Positions 36,801-49,300 of a stretch of 64,000 nt of DNA are shown piece after piece (the stretch's first letter is position 1; each line of letters begins with the position of its first letter). The notes under the pieces were generated by a model that searched no databases, had not been told where the DNA came from, and was given only the letters and a program-made list of their open reading frames with translations. Where the stretch lies: positions 186,001 to 250,000 of the forward strand of contig JBAJFE010000052.1 in the NCBI GenBank assembly GCA_037903355.1, read 5' to 3'. The DNA is from Trichuris trichiura (lineage: Eukaryota; Nematoda; Enoplea; Trichinellida; Trichuridae). Position numbers and translations under genes: made by a program.

Positions 36801-39097
36801 GGTGAATGATCATGCAAGGTTGCCCAAACGAGCTGAAACGGCAGACTTCAGCAACGTTATAAGGACACTGCAGAATCAAATAAATTTGGACGCACACTGG
36901 AAAGGAAAAGCTAAACATAGTTATACTACAAAAGAGTCGAATTTTTGGAACAGAGCGAACCTTTATATTAAAGCGTTTACTTGCTGAAAAGCAGACATGT
37001 CAAACGTTTGTTACGCGATTTTAAAAAATGGGGGTGCAGAATCCGCCTGCATGGCTTTCACGGATGTGCTAGACTGCAGATGAAAATTAAACTAATGCAT
37101 ATCTTGCAAAAACTGCTCTTCAAACTGGTTACATTGGTCGAATAAAAAGTAACAACTTACTGTAAACGCAAGCTTCAGGTTAGAACCTTAACTATTGGTA
37201 TAACCGTATAACTGCCCAATGAATAAAAGATAGGGTAGGAGCGAAACGTAATGCGTCAGTCAAACGCCTCTGCATATTGTTACAAGCAAAAGGACTACGG
37301 TTTCCACAGAGATGCTCAACCTTTTCTGCATTTGTCACCTACAGAACAGCTAGTTGCATCTTATGCACTTTCTGCGATAATTTCAAAATGACGGGATGAG
37401 GTGAGGCTGGAAAACGTTCAGACGAACTATAATAGGTCCACTATTAAACAGTGCTATGGCAAAAAATTGCAAGTTCATAATAAGCATGCTAGACCGTCGT
37501 GTTGTCCCAAGGCAAAACGGCAATTGAAGCATTAGTTTCACATGCGATCTATGCAAGCTTAAAAACCCACTTAAGTTCACATGATCGCTATAGATCGCTG
37601 TTAATATTTTAACAGGGAGGCTTTTGCCGACGAGCAAAAAATTTTTCATCTTGCTACATTGAACAATGCACCATTCTTCATGCACAACTGTGAAAAGGTA
37701 CGTTGAACCTTCTCTGAATAAACGTTTTTTTAAAGGATTAAAACAACACAGAAGGTTACTAAGTCAATAATGGATTTAGTAAAGAATAGGTAAGCCCTAA
37801 GCCATGCTCCTATCCAGCAAAACTTGATTTTAAAGCCTAAGATAAAGGACGCGAAGTGTGGCTGCCACAGAAGGTGCCATGATATGACGAAAAAAGTTCT
37901 ACTTTATGGACAGAACTGATTCGTGCGTCGGTTTGCACGCCACGACAACTATGAATATCTTTCCATTAAGAGCTTTATGAGATTTTGATTAGCAACGTCT
38001 TTTCAAAAATCCAGAGTATCTGCTCTGATAGAGAATTAATCAGTTCGCTTCGGTTGGAACAGTTAACAATGGCAAGCTTTGGCAAACAAATTACTATTTC
38101 ACGGAACATACGTGCAATGAAAGCACCTTAAATCGTTTAACTCTTTTTTACTTAATATAGGTTTCACATTTGCAAAACGTCTGAATCATTAAATCTACTG
38201 GAAATAGGTAACAGTTTAGGATACACTCAGAGAAAGTGATTAAGTTCATGCAATGCTGAGAGGAACTATTGCATAAGCAGACAGAGTTCATAGAAATCAT
38301 AGTAGTTAACAAGAAAACATCGAACGGGATTTATTAATATTAGCTACAATGTAATTTCACGGTTGTTACAGCTCAGCATAAATTACATTAATATTTATTA
38401 TAAGCGTAGAGATTCACGACTCGCTGTTATTGTAAAAAAATTATAACTTATACTAATAATAATGCCCCAAGTGTGGTTTGCTTTAACGATCTGGTGGAAT
38501 CTCGTACTTTCTATACGGCCAGAAATGCTTGTTGAAACTTCTATGGCGGCTGTGTCACGTCATCAGTGTTAAACATAACACATAGATTGCGACATTAATG
38601 TGGTAAGAACATGACATGCGGCCACGTTTTAAAAGAACGTTCGAATTTAAACCACGACTTACCAGTTTAAGTTGTCACTTGAGTAGTTGGCAGGTAATAG
38701 CCAACAATGGAGTATTAGCAAAGTTTGGAATAGAAAAACCAGTGTGTCATTGCTTCCCATAGTTCTTCGTCCATCTTCTTCGTATAGTTCAACTCTTAAC
38801 TTCTGAACTGGCCATACACATTAATTCGCAATCTAATCACCTTATTAAGCTTTCCGCAAAACTTAAAGAGTAAGTCTATACCGAAGAAAGCTGAAAGACA
38901 ATGTCCAAAGATACTTTAATAGACAAAGAGAAAGGAAAGTCAGCAACGCAACGCTATTGTAATTGAGAATAACGCACAGTTCATCGAGCTTACAAAGTTC
39001 CATTAACGTGTGCCCTAGTTCAAGCTAGCTCAAACTTAATAACAGTTGCTGTTGCTGACTAAAAGTTCACTTTAACGCTAGTCTACCTCCTCTATAC
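30838..39097. other. Gene-poor region of about 8.3 kb
   Basis: AT-rich with short open stretches only. One ATG-initiated 97-codon reading (32581–32874) is listed separately. Others, such as 37383–37685 on the minus strand, lack an ATG start or any motif. Small exons of an unknown gene could be hidden here. Confidence 0.5.
32581..32874 (+). CDS. Possible small secreted protein, 97 aa
   Basis: ATG at 32581 opens 97 codons. The first 24 residues look like a signal peptide (CIYIFIITLICNLSISC). A dibasic EKR follows, then DSVPKSADSFAKELRDLMI, with further KR and single-basic sites (LCKRGK). This layout could be a secreted or peptide-precursor protein, but AT-rich codon use and the absence of a recognised family leave it weak. 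A donor-like GGTAAAC near the end could shorten the exon. Confidence 0.25.
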   Translation: MVVERSCIYIFIITLICNLSISCNSREKRLPVIMDSVPKSADSFAKELRDLMIITRIRLCRHGDENSERKTTTFRTTLILGAKLCKRGKLKPISNWT

Positions 39098-42000
39098 TTA
39101 ACACATCGTGTTGCCTTTGTTTCCAGATTCCTGATCATGACTGTCCGAGTACTCTTCATTCGGCTCGTCTTGATCGGACTCCGCTAGGAGTAAACAGGTA
39201 GTAGTAAAGGTAAAGTTTTACAAGGTTGACTTACTTATAAAAGAACCGTAATAGTATGGATGCCCATCGTAATCAAAGCTGTACGGATTATGAGCATATT
39301 CACCTGAATATTGCCCAAAAGACTGATGTCCGTTGGGGTCTTCATGCTCGTCATACATTTCTGCAAAGTTCAGCAGTGATGGTTGTTTCAAATGAGAATT
39401 AAACCATTCGAATTACCTGCAGCAGTTTCTTGCTCACCCGCTGCATCGTTGCAGGCCTCAGAATGATTAAGATCAGTTTTAGAACACACACGACCTGCGT
39501 CTGAAGGTGTGACAAGATTTTGTTCGCTACATTCAGTTATCATACTGTCATTAGCCATATCCACCTCGGTAGGGTCTCTGTGTGTCAATGCGTTGCAGTT
39601 AACTTCCTCACGGGTGGCACAAAAAATCTGGCCGTTAGAATTTTCACCGTTCGCTTTCTGCGACATTTCTTCAGAAGTTACACTGTTGTCAGCCTTGAAA
39701 TCAGATTCAATTTTTATACTACCGATGTTTTTTGGATCGTCGCTGGAATTATCGCGCGGCAGACATTTCTTTTCGTCACCTTCCAAACTAGACTTGCAAA
39801 TATTATTGTATGCCATTAACGCCTCGGCACTGCAATCGTCACTTTCACTGCCGTTGTTGCCATAATAGGCTTCAAAGCAGTGAGAATTCTTATGAGGGGC
39901 AAAATCAAAGCTATCGTCGCTTGAATAATCGCTAAGCCAGGACGGTAGATGTTCATAACGTTCTTTTGTTTCAGGCTTTTCGCTTTTATTAACACCTTTT
40001 TCTGAAGCAACAAACAATATTTCTTTGAAGAAAACGTTTTTCTTAGATTAGTGTTTAAAAGATTCAGACCAATGATCTTCGATCAACCCTTGAATCTATA
40101 TTACTAGCTTAACTGCGGCTTAGAATCAAAGGGAATAAAATATTGAAATAATTCGTACAAATAAAGCTGGCACGTAGCCGAAAGCCTATACGTATAAGCT
40201 CTTATTCAACCTAAGAAAACTCCATCTGCTGGCAAGCATTAAAAACCTAATGAACTCAGAAGATCAAACTAATAATTATCTCATTTTTACTTCAAACGTT
40301 ATTATTAATGAAAAGTTTCCCAAAACTCATTATGTAAACTTGCACGCATACATTAATAAATCATTTTAAAACTACAGAAATACAGCCATGGTGCTAATCG
40401 GAAGATCAACCTAAAACTAAGCAATTCATATCTTATAGAAGCAAAATCTTTACATCTCAATGATAGCTACCAAAAAGATACATCCAAATTAGCGGGCACT
40501 CTGCTAGCGCTTCTGTTAATTTAACGAAAGCAAGTTAAATGTGAAAATAACAAAATTTTTTATAAATTTAATGTAGTGAGCAAGAAACTGGCTATAGATA
40601 CACCACGCTGGAAGTATAAGATACGCATTCAGGGATCATGAGCTTTCTTTCTCCAGGTCAATGCTTCTGAAGGAAGCGGACCTGAAAACTCACAGCTTAT
40701 TTTCTGAACTTTGTACTCGTAGATGAAATTAAGAAATCGCAAGCTTAATTCCAATGATATTAATACTTCCTCTTTTGATCGTTTTTTGCTATTCTGCAAT
40801 TTGTTTCCTGTTGAAAAAAATTCAGCATTTTTAAAAAATAGGGTGTCTTTTAACAGGCTTTGGTTGTTTCATAATTGATCTTCATTTCACGGCATAAAGA
40901 ATTTTTAAAAATAAGACCTATACAATGAAACACGCTCGTTTCAACGTATATTAATAATTTTAAGGCGATGGCTATTGTCGCCTAAAACTGTGCGTAAAAA
41001 ATGGTACAACTACTGGTGGGTCTACTTCTCAAGCAAATAGAAGATTCAAATAAGGAATAATAGCATGCATTTGAAGACTTCACCTGACTGTAAAATTGAC
41101 ATTGGAGATTCCTCTTCAACTTTAGCGCTTGTCCGACTGGCTCCTTTAGTCAGAGAAACGTCGGAATCAATAGGCTTAGCAAAAGTTACTGCGGCGTATG
41201 ATCTGGCCGGAATACTTGCGTCATTGTCAACCTCCATAGAATCTTTTTGGGCATTGTCCTCCATGTTATTCTCTGGCTCAGAATGACCAGAACAACTTCC
41301 GCTAAAAACCATAAAACCATGCAATATTTGTAAACTAAAAAACACTAGTTATCCTAACATGAAAGAAACAAATTCTACAATTTTAAATGAATATAGCGGC
41401 ACGTCGGTTCACACAAGAGCGGTATACGGAAAAGGCAATTGAATTAATCATAAACCCGAAGCATTAATAATAGCCAGAAAAAGGTGTTGATGGCCACGGT
41501 GTCTCATCCAAACCACATTCATGCCCCATGAGCAGTTTATGCAACGCAATTAAATGGTGACCTTTGCATACACATTTGACCTGCCCTTAAAGCCAAGCTT
41601 ATTGTATGTTGTCGATTTTAAACAAAACACGAAAAGTCATTAACGTTCATGACTTTAATGTTGTTAACACATCTCGAAGAAATTGGCTAACTTCATTATT
41701 CGTCACGTGTTTACTGAAAGAGCTAAACGTTTTTCAGATAGTTACAACACTCATCTAACAAATGTTACAGGAAAGTATCATACTGTAATCATGTAAGCAA
41801 AAGTTTTATGAGGCACTGCTCATCAGCTTGGCTACGCAGAACACACTTGTTCACGTTAGGCTTATAAAACAATATAGTGCACTTCAGATGAATGTTACAG
41901 TCGCGAAACCTCGCCACAAGGTACGAAGTAATGTATGCAAGTTTGATTCGTGACTGGAAAGGTGTAACTGCGTAAGACACGCGCTGATGAATAGGGGAAG

Positions 42001-42518
42001 AGAAAAGTACACCATTTAGCCCCATAAATGGTTTTAACAGAACTTGAAACCATGTTAGCAAAACTTGGAAACTTACGCTTGGTCTCCGTTGTTAAAGCTC
42101 TGTTTCATTAAAGAATTAACGGAATCTTCTTTTGTTTCTTCACATTCTGAATATGGTAGTCCTTCTGTGGAATAGCAGAATCCCATGTTAAGGAATTCAT
42201 TGGTCGACAAACGTCTTTCCCTATTGTAAACTGCACGTTATTTAGGGCTAATCTTTAGCAAAATTCTAACCGTTCGCTCCCCTAAAAAATTCACAAAAAA
42301 TCAAAAAGCTGTATAAACAGAAGTTACCCTACCTTCGTGATATCCAGATCGGTCAAAATGGGAGATAGCTGGGCAACACGACCCTGTTCTAGTTCGTCTT
42401 CGCTCGAGGGCCAGTTAGGAATTACAGCTATAAGAATTGATTTGCTATTCAAATCGTCTACCGTGAAACCCAGCAGCATGGGATGCTTTATAAACGGATC
42501 CAACAGTAAAGAAGCATC
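39098..42518 (-). CDS. Acidic Ser/Asp-rich protein, at least 6 exons, unrecognised
   Basis: Minus-strand exons with consistent phases are 42518–42328, 42220–42077, 41301–41084, 40001–39417, 39360–39235 and 39183–39098 (TAA). They encode about 449 aa and the 5' end is not found. Joined features in order are DPFIKHPMLLGFTVDDLNSK, IPNWPSSEDELEQ, RERRLSTNEFLNMGF, a low-complexity acidic middle (SDYSSDDSFDFA, NGSESDDCS), SYAAVTFAKP, and a Tyr/Gly-rich end (FGQYSGEYAHNPY, HPYYYGSF) before an acidic tail. The largely disordered, hydrophilic composition would suit an RNA-binding or scaffold protein, but I recognise no family. The junction between the first two listed exons is the least certain. A strong GTAAGT donor near 42558 shows that more exons lie upstream. 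Confidence 0.6.
40355..40456. repeat. Dispersed repeat, copy 1 (102 bp)
   Basis: AATAAATCATTTTAAAACTA… to …TACATC is nearly identical and colinear with 44446–44547. It lies within the 1082-nt intron (40002–41083) of the acidic-protein gene. Confidence 0.8.
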
Positions 42519-42559
42519 CTGATAAGACGCATTTTAATAAAAACGAACTTACGAGTACT

Positions 42560-43150
42560 GCATTCAGTCTTTGACGATGGCTTGTTGCAGCTTAACGAAT
42601 TTTTCTCGTCTTCATCTTTCTAAATTTCAGTTATAAAGCCCAGTGAGTGGACACCCAAACTACTTGCATTCCGACTGAGTCCAAATACCGTAGTACCCCT
42701 TGCAGGTGTTAATGAAACTAGTAAATAAGCTCAAGCTGAACTATTTAAGCTACACACATGTAGAAAATCTTTTAAAAGCAAAGAAACGAATGATTTCATG
42801 ATATGTCTTTGGGCATATGTACGCTTTTTCGCCATTCAGAAATGGATTCGGTCAGCCTTCATTTGGCAGTGACCCTGTATAGGCCGGTTGGAAGTCTTAC
42901 GCTGCTGTCAGTCAAATGCACCGTAGGTACCCAGCTGATAGCCGGAAGCAGCAATCGACAAAGGCTCTGCAGGTACCCCAGCGGAAGCCCAGTGCAGCTA
43001 TTCGATGAAGAACTCAGCATGAGTTCAGAGGAACTGGGCGTAGCCGCTGCCCACCCAGGTAGAATAGGGTGAGACCAGTCGTTCTGCCACACAGATGCAC
43101 GCTGTTCATGCAAGAAAAAAGTACAGCCCCATTTGATTGATAGAAACAAA
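42560..43150 (-). other. Possible 5' exons of the acidic-protein gene
   Basis: A GC-richer patch at 42883–43110 is open on the minus strand and reads WQNDWSHPILPGWAAATPS … up to a GTAAGAC donor at about 42902. The opposite strand is also open from an ATG at 42803 (89 codons). A second small segment (about 42624–42559, KDEDEKNSLSCNKPSSK) ends at a strong GTAAGT donor but in phase 1, which does not fit the phase-0 start of the next exon as I placed it. One of the acceptors is therefore misplaced. Confidence 0.3.
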
Positions 43151-44159
43151 AGAGAAGCTGAATAAAAATTTGAGCATTGAAGCCACCTTACTGCATACCT
43201 TTTTTTGCTCCATTCTCGTCACGAACAGTAATTAAAACACGACCACCTACGCTGACAAATCTCGCCAACAATGATAAAAGGAACACAAGGTACTTGAGCT
43301 TAATGTATGTGCAGAAATGTAGTTTAAAGTGTACTTGAAGTACCTACTTTCCATTAAGCGCGATTTAGGCAGTCACGGAAAACTGAAAAAGCAACTTACT
43401 TGCGAATACTTATTCATCATGCACTTATTCGTACAGTACCTATATGGATCAACTACGAAAATATGCAACACGTTGCAAACCACTATTTACCATAGAGACG
43501 GGTATCACCTCGACGTGCGGCTTCATTCACAATAATCGAATCTGGTAGGCAGGGAACGCCTTCCCTTCACCTCTTTACCCCTGACCGTAAATTTACTTTG
43601 CCCTATATAAGGGTTACGAATGGTCCCACCGTTTCTACCCTGAACTTGATTCGCCATTGTTTGTCCGCTGCCGTTACTTTGCGGTCATTCGTTCAACAAC
43701 ACCTACATCATCGTGCCAGAACTATCGGCCTTACTTCATCGTATTTATGTTTACATCTACGGGCAGCGGTCAAGCGGCGAAGAGTAAGCGTTCCCTACCT
43801 ACTGGATACGATTAGTACAAATGAATCCGCGCGTTGGATTGAAAAGCCCCACGCCATAGATAGTCATCGCATAGGATAATCGCAAAGTCGTAAACGCCGA
43901 TTTTTTTTCAGAAAATTTTCCCGTCACTTTCGAATTCAACCGAACTTTCCAAGGACGGAGAAAGTTAAATGAACACATAGAAAAGCAATTCATTTATTAA
44001 TTTTTATAAATACCAATTATCTTGAAAATTTAATATTCCTTAACAGGTCCTAAGGTTTTCATAGTGAATCTCCTATGCTTCTGAAAACCTACGGCTTTTC
44101 CCCTTTTTTGTCCGCTGCTTTTTGTCCCGTCCTCCAACTCACTGGCAACGGAACTAAAG

Positions 44160-44352
44160 CGTTCCGAAAGCTCTGAAATAAAGTTGAGTGCATCGATTCT
44201 GTACATTTTCCCAATAATCGCTCATCTATCCATTGGTAGAGCAATTGTTTCGTTTAATTACAGATACCAACACAAAAAACGAGAAAATCCGTAGAAGATA
44301 TTCAAAAACATGAAACACAATCCCGTTATGAAGCACCCCGTGTTCAAGTGAA
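44160..44352 (+). repeat. Fold-back element copy F, decayed and mixed
   Basis: Begins with TTCCGAAAGCTCTGAAATAAAG, matching the arm of copies A and B. It then contains CAATTGTTTCGTTTAATTACAGATACCAA, matching copy E, and ends with an ACATGAAACACAATCCCGTTATG tail. It therefore links the two arm types in one degenerate copy. Confidence 0.6.
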
Positions 44353-44445
44353 TCTTCTATACAGTTTTAGCACCCTGTCTTTTAGCCCTACCTTCCCACT
44401 CCATTTCATTTACGTTGATACAGCGTACGCCTTTAGTAATTTATC

Positions 44446-44547
44446 AATAAATCATTTTAAAACTACAGAAATACAACCATGGTGCTAATCGAAGGATCAA
44501 CCTAAAACTAGGGGACTCATATCTTATAGAAGCAAAATCCTTACATC
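44446..44547. repeat. Dispersed repeat, copy 2 (102 bp)
   Basis: Near-identical to 40355–40456 in the same orientation, 4.1 kb away. It sits about 95 bp after fold-back copy F. No coding capacity. Confidence 0.8.
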
Positions 44548-45199
44548 GCCTAATCCTTAATTAAGGGGTTAAGGAAAATTTTAATGTTGAATCGGTACTA
44601 GAAGGTTGGCGCACCTCAACTAGTAATGTTAATATCAAGAATTAAGGTGTCCTATAAAGGGCCCATAGGTTTCATGGTGAGGGTTACTGTAAGTTCCTTT
44701 TGATTTAAAAAGTAATAAACGTAAACGTAAAGAAGAATTTAAGGCCTCGCGATTACGAGGTTTGGTCCCCAGTAAAATAAACTGAATGATAAGAAAAGGT
44801 GCACCCACGCAGTATACGAGTTTTAATTCATGCTAATGAATGCACGTATCGAAAGCCTCGTAACATTTGTTGAGCACTAAAATAGGCAATCGATTCTGCA
44901 AAAAGGCAATTCAAAGAAACTGATTCGAAATTTTGCATTTTCAGCTTCATTATTATTGCTATTAGGAACAATAAATCGAGCATAATATGATTTTCAGGTT
45001 GCTTTAATTTTCTACCTGCGTGTAGTTTAAATTAAGGCAACGTACGTAAGACGCCTACTGTCATTGTCATTTGCTGCTCACCAAGCGGCGCAGTTAAGAC
45101 AAATTTGGGCGTCGCTTCGCCTCATTCGTGTTGCCCGAAAGGAAAGCCACTACACAGCAAGGCTGTTGTCTGCCCTATTCAAACCTAGCTGCACGTAGA

Positions 45200-46290
45200 A
45201 TGAATGCGTCAGTGGAGAGTACGATTACTGTCGGGTCTTTAATCGGCGGGCGTTGGTTAGTTCAACGCCGACTGGGTAAAGGAGGGTATGGAATGGTATA
45301 CGCTGTGGACGACATAAAGGGCACTGGAACATACGCAATGAAGGTAACTTATTTTAAGGGATTTCTTACTTCAGGGAGAAAAGTTGTCACGTCGTCAGTC
45401 TTTAGGTAGAAACCCGCAAACGAACTCTATCGAAGCTTCGAAAGGAAACCTATATCCTTAAGAAGCTAGCAAATAGTACGCATGCTTGCCGCTATGTAGA
45501 TTCCGGAAGGCATGAGCAGTTGGAATTCCTTGTGATGACAAAGACGGGACGTGATTTGCATGAATTGCGAAAGAAGTCTAAAAACAAGCGGTTCGACATT
45601 GGTACAATACTACAAATAGGGATACAGTGCGTTGAGGCTCTGCGAGATCTTCACAATATTGGGTTCATACACCGAGACGTGAAACCGTCCAATTTTACAA
45701 TCGGCGTCGACAGTAACGGAAAGCAGATTATCTACATGCTTGACTTTGGACTAGCCTTCCAATATGGAATACCTGGAAAATTATGCTCGTATGCTGGCGC
45801 ACCCACCTTTCATGGAACACTGCGCTACGCATCGTTCAACGCTCATGGCGAAAAGTCACTTGGTATGCATGACGATCTGATCGCGTTGTTTTACACTTTG
45901 GCTGAGCTGTACCGTGGTCAACTACCTTGGTCAGGAAACGAAGGTAAGTACCACTTGGGACTTGCAAAACTAAAGGCAGATGTTAATGAAATGTTCGGTG
46001 ACATGCCTTCCGAAATCGTGGACATATACAAGGGGCTGATTCACAAGTCGTGCCGAGATCCAGTTGATCACAGCAGCATAATTGCAACCTTTACAGCAGT
46101 CGCTAGCAAGCTTGAAGTTCCAGGGACGTTAAACCTGGAATATGACAATCAGTCAGAAGAGAACAATTCCGTAAGCACTGCATCGCTCATATCAGAGAAG
46201 CCTCGCAAGCCGCCAAGTAAAAAACCTAATTGGAAAAAGTACCTCGCTTCTCTGGTGGCCTCGAAAAAGTCCCATAGAAGTCAGAAGTGA
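45200..46290 (+). CDS. TTBK/CK1-like protein kinase, 2 exons, 342 aa
   Basis: Second CK1-group kinase in the window. Exon 1 is 45200–45343 and exon 2 is 45406–46290. The 62-nt phase-0 intron falls exactly between AMK and VE of the VAIK-type motif (Lys48). Glycine loop GKGGYGMV is at 26–33, HRDVKPSN from 137 and DFG at 161–163. GTLRYASFNAH, with HDDL in place of the CK1 RRDDL, is the TTBK-like arrangement. The C-tail is basic and Ser-rich (KPRKPPSKKPNWKK). All catalytic residues are intact. ATG 45200 is the first in-frame ATG; the frame is open further upstream without one. It is only loosely similar to the kinase at 16 kb, so a recent tandem copy is unlikely. Substrate unknown. Confidence 0.88.
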
Positions 46291-46298
46291 TAGATGCT

Positions 46299-46304
46299 AA
46301 TAAA
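46299..46304 (+). terminator. Poly(A) signal AATAAA
   Basis: AATAAA occurs 9 nt after the stop codon of the TTBK-like kinase, a very short but plausible 3' UTR. Confidence 0.55.
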
Positions 46305-49300
46305 GTATATATGAAACTTGGCCTTTTCGAGCATGAGATTAATTCCTATAGCAGCGCCTGCTTTCTAATGTGTTCCTATTGCATTAGCAAGCTATCAGCT
46401 AATACGACATGCACACCTTCTATTCCAGTCAGCTCTAAACATGCATGCATTATTTGATAGGCCTTATTCACCTTTACATGAGCTCTCAAATGGCGTTACG
46501 GTTGGGAAGTTCTACAGATGACCACAAGTGATGATCTGATATGTTCGCTTCTTACGAAGAAGATAATTCGGGAAGAAACTTGCTAAAATTCGTTCAACAA
46601 AGTGCTTCTTCATTCCTAGAAGAGTCACTTGCTGTTTGTCAATACTGAAAAACTGTTATCACTTACTTTGCAGAAGTAACGGGCCAGCTAAATATTTAAC
46701 GTTTAATAATGCCGTATCTTCTGGAGAAAAAGGCGCCCCATCTTCAGGGTACATGTTAGAAAACAGAACGCTGTTTACGCTGAAGGCTACAATATTAAAG
46801 TTTGAAAATTCAACGAACGGCTAGCTTCCATGAAAGGAAAAAAGGCCACCAACTTGTTACTAAATCTCGCGCATTTAAAAGTTGTCAAAAATGATTCGCA
46901 GAATCTTCTTCATGCCGCGTGTGTACGAAACGTAACGGAATTCTAAGCTTAGTATTGACCCGCGCGTCCCGACATATTGCACTGAGCATTGCAAATAAAC
47001 CAAAATTGTAGAAACTTAAATTTCATGGTATTAACAATCCCCAGTATTCCCGTTGATGGAATATCTATCTCTGTGCGGTCATTCTACAGCTGATAATGAG
47101 TGCAATACAAGGATTGTATGATAGTACACAAACGATTTTGTAATATATTTTTACCTCAGTGCTTTATCAGTTTTTAAGGATTATCTATATGTTATAACTT
47201 TAGCGTTCTGTAAGCTCCATCTATTAAAAATCTCATAACGGTAAAATGAGTTGCATCCTTAAGGACCACGGACCACTACCTAAAGTTTCATCTTCTACGT
47301 TTTATTGTCTTCGCCCTTTCCCTTTGTCAACTTCTGCAAAATGACGACCTCATTTTGTTGCAAGGCAGTGGCCTCGTCTTATCCAAGACAATCCCACTTA
47401 CATACGTAGAAACTTCAGGGACGTAAACAATGGACGTCTTGTAACGTGGCGACAGAATTTCATGCGACCTTTCCACAGCTTTCTCCTGCTCTGCTTAGGT
47501 GTATGCGTAGAATACTAAAACAAGCGCTTTACCAAAGAAAGGACAAGTAAGTTGTCTGGAAAACAAGGAAAACAACATGCGCTGCTTTCGGGACGCTCTA
47601 TTCCAGTCGCCAGCGCGGCCGAGGACTTTGTTCAAATTTGAAATGCCTATAATCGTACGCTTAAAAAAATTACTCGAACAAAGTTCTTTCGTCAAGCTTC
47701 ATTTGGTAATAGTAGCAACTTTCGTTCTAAGAACAGCAGTTGACCAAAAACGGACTGGCAGCATGAACAAACTGACATACGTTCTCAGCACGGACGCTCG
47801 CTTTTTGCAGCAAGTGCATCAAACACGCTCTAACGTATTTCGATTCCAAACTACGTCTAGTATGGATCCTACAACACGGCAAAACGAAATCCAAACGACG
47901 TCTTACTTGGAGTGCACTTCTGCCTTTTAAAGCAAGTCACCCAATTCTCACAGTGGACAACAGATTCCTGGTCGTAAGTTCAATCTATGTATAAGCAATT
48001 GTGACGCACTGAATTGTCCAAAAAAACGACAAACTCGTGCCGGGCAATGAATGGGATATAGCAAAGCGAAGAAAACCTGAGTACCATTAGCGGAGTATTT
48101 TGCAATGAAGTTGCGTTCTTCTCCAAAGCCTTTTGAAATTGTTACTGTTTATTGTTCGTCAGTCCAACTGGAACCAAGTCCAAGTGGCTTTACGATCTTG
48201 TAGTACGAGCAGCGTCAAGCGACTTGCGCGCGGAAACACGCTTTGGGCAACAGTTACTGTAGACTTGTAGGCTTGAGTTGTGTGACATGGCTAACACGTC
48301 ATTTCTTCAACCTAACCACGAAGAATTGTAAAGCAGTGCCAACTGGAACGTCAAAATATCCGAGTAAGGAAATTGAAAATATTTACCTTGATTGGTTGTC
48401 TGCTTACTGTTTACGGGAAGTTGGCTTCACAAAACTGAGCGGGTAAGATCTTTGCTTAAACCGTGAATTACCGGAGTTTGCCCAAATATAAGCGGCTCGG
48501 CTAAAATCGCTTCAATATTTTTCGTTTATTGGTTTCTTTAAAGTTTTCGCATTAGTTCATGTTCAGGGTAAGCAGCGGCACGATTTGGAAAATATACGAA
48601 AACTTTGGTAATTACGATTAACATACCTTATTTCCTTGTTCCACCATATATTCCATAATTCTTCTACGTCGTCTTTTCTAAATCTTTACTATCACTGATT
48701 GCTTAGGGTGTTACATGTAGGACAATTTTAAATAGAGCCAGTTCGAGCTGTAGCAATTCTCTTTACCTCCCTCTTTGCACTTACTAGTCGGATTACCGTT
48801 GAACAGCTACTGGAACACTATGGATTACATGGACTTGTTTTCATTGGATATTTTAGAATACCGCTTAGGGTTTGTACATTCCAGCATACGTAGTTCCGAA
48901 AAAGGCTGTCAACGTTTAACGAAAGCATTTCAATGTGTCACAGATCCTCCATTTAGTACCGTTTGGTACTTAAGATTTAATTTTGTTGGGCAGTGTATTT
49001 GTAACTTGAGAATTGGCCTGAAGAGAATTCCTTGAAATGATTCTTTGGTCGAATTCTTTCATTACTTACCAAGGTGCTTACGCTCTATTGACTTTGCAAC
49101 TTTTCAGTTGGAGATTGTGCTAGTAAATAGCTGGATGTCACTTCGTCATTAGATCTTTTAAATGCCAAACCATTAGTGTGTTAATGCTCGCCTGATGCTA
49201 TCGTCAGGGTGGATATTACTGCTTAAAAACGAACGACGTTAGCGCTAACATATTGTTCGTTTAGGATTCTTCAAAGTTTCCCTCCCAGCAGCTGGATATG

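Noticed and set aside
37383..37685. 100-codon minus-strand reading
   Set aside because: Starts only at GTG, AT-rich, no motif.
39509..39865. Plus-strand open frames of 118 and 99 codons
   Set aside because: Antisense to the long acidic exon on the minus strand, which has in-phase splice sites.
43598..43879. 93-codon plus-strand reading
   Set aside because: Starts only at TTG and shows no motif.
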